The notes beneath the pieces were generated by a model that was not told the DNA's origin, made no database searches, and saw nothing but the letters and a program-made list of their open reading frames with translations. A stretch of DNA of 7,071 bases, from contig JASHVB010000423.1 in assembly GCA_030039695.1 (NCBI GenBank), positions 1-7,071 on the forward strand, read 5' to 3'. Source of the DNA: Acetobacteraceae bacterium (GTDB lineage Bacteria > Pseudomonadota > Alphaproteobacteria > Acetobacterales > Acetobacteraceae). A program made the position numbers and the translations under genes. Below, in pieces: positions 5,831 through 7,071 of the stretch (positions within the stretch are counted from its first letter, which is position 1; each line of letters starts with the position of its first letter).

Positions 5831-7071
5831 ATGTCTGTCCCCGCCCGTTATGACTCATCTCCTCCCAGCGATCTGAAGCCACTGTACTTGGTTGCGTGGC
5901 TCCTATGCGCGCTGTTCTACCTCTACCAGTATGCGGCGCGGTCCGCGCCTGGCGTCATGCAAGATCAGCTGACTGCGGCGTGGGGCGGGAATCATATCGG
6001 CTCGATGATCTCGGCCTACTATGTCGCCTATGCGGTGAGCGCGTTGGCCGCGGGCGTCCTGCTAGACCGCTACGGCGCATCACGCGTGATCCCGTACACC
6101 GTCGCGTGCGTGGCAACGGGCTGCGCGATTTTTGCCCAGGGCAGTCAGCTCTGGGGTATGTTTGGTTTTGTGTTACAGGCCGTCGGCGCCGTCTTCTCAT
6201 TCGTCGGCTCCTCCTATGTTGCCTCGCGCTACCTGCCTGCGCGGATGGCCGCTGTCTTTATGGGATTGACGCAATGTCTTGGAATGCTTGGGGCGGCCTT
6301 TGGCGCCAAGCCAGTTCAAATGGCCATCGATCCCGCCGGGTCATTTGGAGTGACCTGGCAAGAGGTGTGGCTGAGCTTCGCAGTCATTGGCTTTGTATTG
6401 GCCGCCGTGATCTTTATCGTGATGCCGCGCGAGCAGGGCGAGAGCACGAGCCATCACGACGCGTTGTCGTTCGGCAGCCTGCTTCGGCCATTCACTGTCG
6501 TCTTCGCCAATCTCCAGAGCTGGCTGGCAGGCGTCATAGGCGGTCTCCTGTTCGCGCCGACCACGATTGGCGCAATGGTGTGGGCTACGTCATTTCTCCA
6601 CAACGGTCAGCACATTTCGATGGCGGACGCCGCAACAGATGCTTCCATGGTCCCGATCGGTTGGATTATTGGCTGTCCCTTGCTCGGATACATCTCCGAC
6701 CGGATTGGACACCGCAAGCCGGTGTTGATCGGAGGCGCTCTCCTGATGCTCGCGTCCGGAATTGCAGCCGTCTATCTTCCGGAAGCTGCTCTTCCCCGAC
6801 ATTCGGTGCCGTTCTTTCTGGGCATCGGATCCGGTGCCGCAATGATCCCTTTTACTATGATCAGGGAAGCCAACCCGCCGGAGGTGAAGGGTACGGCTGC
6901 CGGCGCGATGAACTTCCTGGTGTTCCTGATCACGGGCGTCATGTCGCCGTTTGTTTCACGCCTGATGACACTCACCTCGGACACGCCACTGTCGCTGCAT
7001 GATTTTCAGCAGGGGTTCCTGCCGCTGATCGTCGGCATCGTCGTTGCGATTCTCCTGAGCTTCACCATTCG
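5831..7071 (+). CDS. MFS transporter, 3' end outside window
   Basis: The frame is open from ATG 5831 to the right edge: 413 complete codons with no stop. Hydrophobic segments fit at least eleven helices and the start of a twelfth: about 18-36, 55-77, 86-104, 107-130, 138-160, 177-198, then a hydrophilic central loop 199-220, 225-252, 272-288, 298-316, 326-343, 355-378 and 393 onward. MFS motif A occurs in both halves: GVLLDRYGASR (75-85) and GYISDRIGHRK (286-296). The first helix (FYLYQYAARSAPGVM) and AYYVAYAV resemble proteobacterial carriers near the Pht (intraphagosomal amino-acid) group, though this is by eye. It is an inner-membrane secondary transporter. The substrate is unknown; from context it could move acetoin, a related keto or hydroxy acid, or a precursor such as pyruvate. 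It begins 83 bp after acetolactate synthase behind a hairpin, so co-transcription is likely but its expression may be uncoupled. A competing open frame from about 5896 is an out-of-phase shadow. Confidence 0.88.
   Translation, partial: MSVPARYDSSPPSDLKPLYLVAWLLCALFYLYQYAARSAPGVMQDQLTAAWGGNHIGSMISAYYVAYAVSALAAGVLLDRYGASRVIPYTVACVATGCAIFAQGSQLWGMFGFVLQAVGAVFSFVGSSYVASRYLPARMAAVFMGLTQCLGMLGAAFGAKPVQMAIDPAGSFGVTWQEVWLSFAVIGFVLAAVIFIVMPREQGESTSHHDALSFGSLLRPFTVVFANLQSWLAGVIGGLLFAPTTIGAMVWATSFLHNGQHISMADAATDASMVPIGWIIGCPLLGYISDRIGHRKPVLIGGALLMLASGIAAVYLPEAALPRHSVPFFLGIGSGAAMIPFTMIREANPPEVKGTAAGAMNFLVFLITGVMSPFVSRLMTLTSDTPLSLHDFQQGFLPLIVGIVVAILLSFTI

Noticed and set aside
5896..7002. 368-residue open frame on the + strand
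   Set aside because: It is out of phase with the transporter frame, Arg-rich with no membrane segments or motifs, while the 5831 frame shows clear MFS helices and both motif A copies.
1..7071. tRNA, rRNA, CRISPR arrays, IS ends or attachment sites
   Set aside because: No cloverleaf, array-like repeats, transposase or integrase sequence, or terminal repeats could be seen on either strand.

Overview
The window is a GC-rich (roughly 60% or more, by eye), tightly packed stretch of bacterial chromosome or large replicon with every recognisable gene on the + strand. Codon use, the architecture of the first gene and the short SD-led gaps suggest a proteobacterium, most plausibly a soil or plant-associated alpha- (Bradyrhizobium-like) or betaproteobacterium. 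This placement is inference. There are no rRNA, tRNA, CRISPR or transposase signals.

Layout: (i) 1-1881, the 3' part of a large ATP-binding, TPR-containing transcriptional regulator of the AfsR/MalT-like type, cut by the left edge. (ii) 1882-2301, a 420-bp gap with small inverted repeats just after the regulator and weak direct repeats nearer the next gene; no recognisable gene or convincing promoter. (iii) 2302-3102, an acetoacetate decarboxylase (ADC)-family protein with the Schiff-base FPKK motif. (iv) 3165-3995, an alpha-acetolactate decarboxylase (BudA/AlsD type) whose N-terminus looks like a ribbon-helix-helix (CopG/Arc-type) DNA-binding domain. (v) 4014-5747, a catabolic, FAD-independent type acetolactate synthase (AlsS/BudB). 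(vi) an 83-bp gap with a strong 10-bp hairpin. (vii) 5831 to the right edge, a major-facilitator transporter that runs off the window.

Together, genes iii-vi read as an acetoin module. Acetolactate synthase condenses two pyruvates to 2-acetolactate, the decarboxylase converts it to acetoin, an additional beta-keto-acid decarboxylase-fold enzyme sits first in the operon, and an MFS carrier follows. No 2,3-butanediol dehydrogenase, acetoin dehydrogenase or dedicated LysR regulator is visible. The most notable observations are the apparent RHH-acetolactate decarboxylase fusion, which could be a self-regulating enzyme, and the pairing of two unrelated beta-keto-acid decarboxylase folds in one operon.
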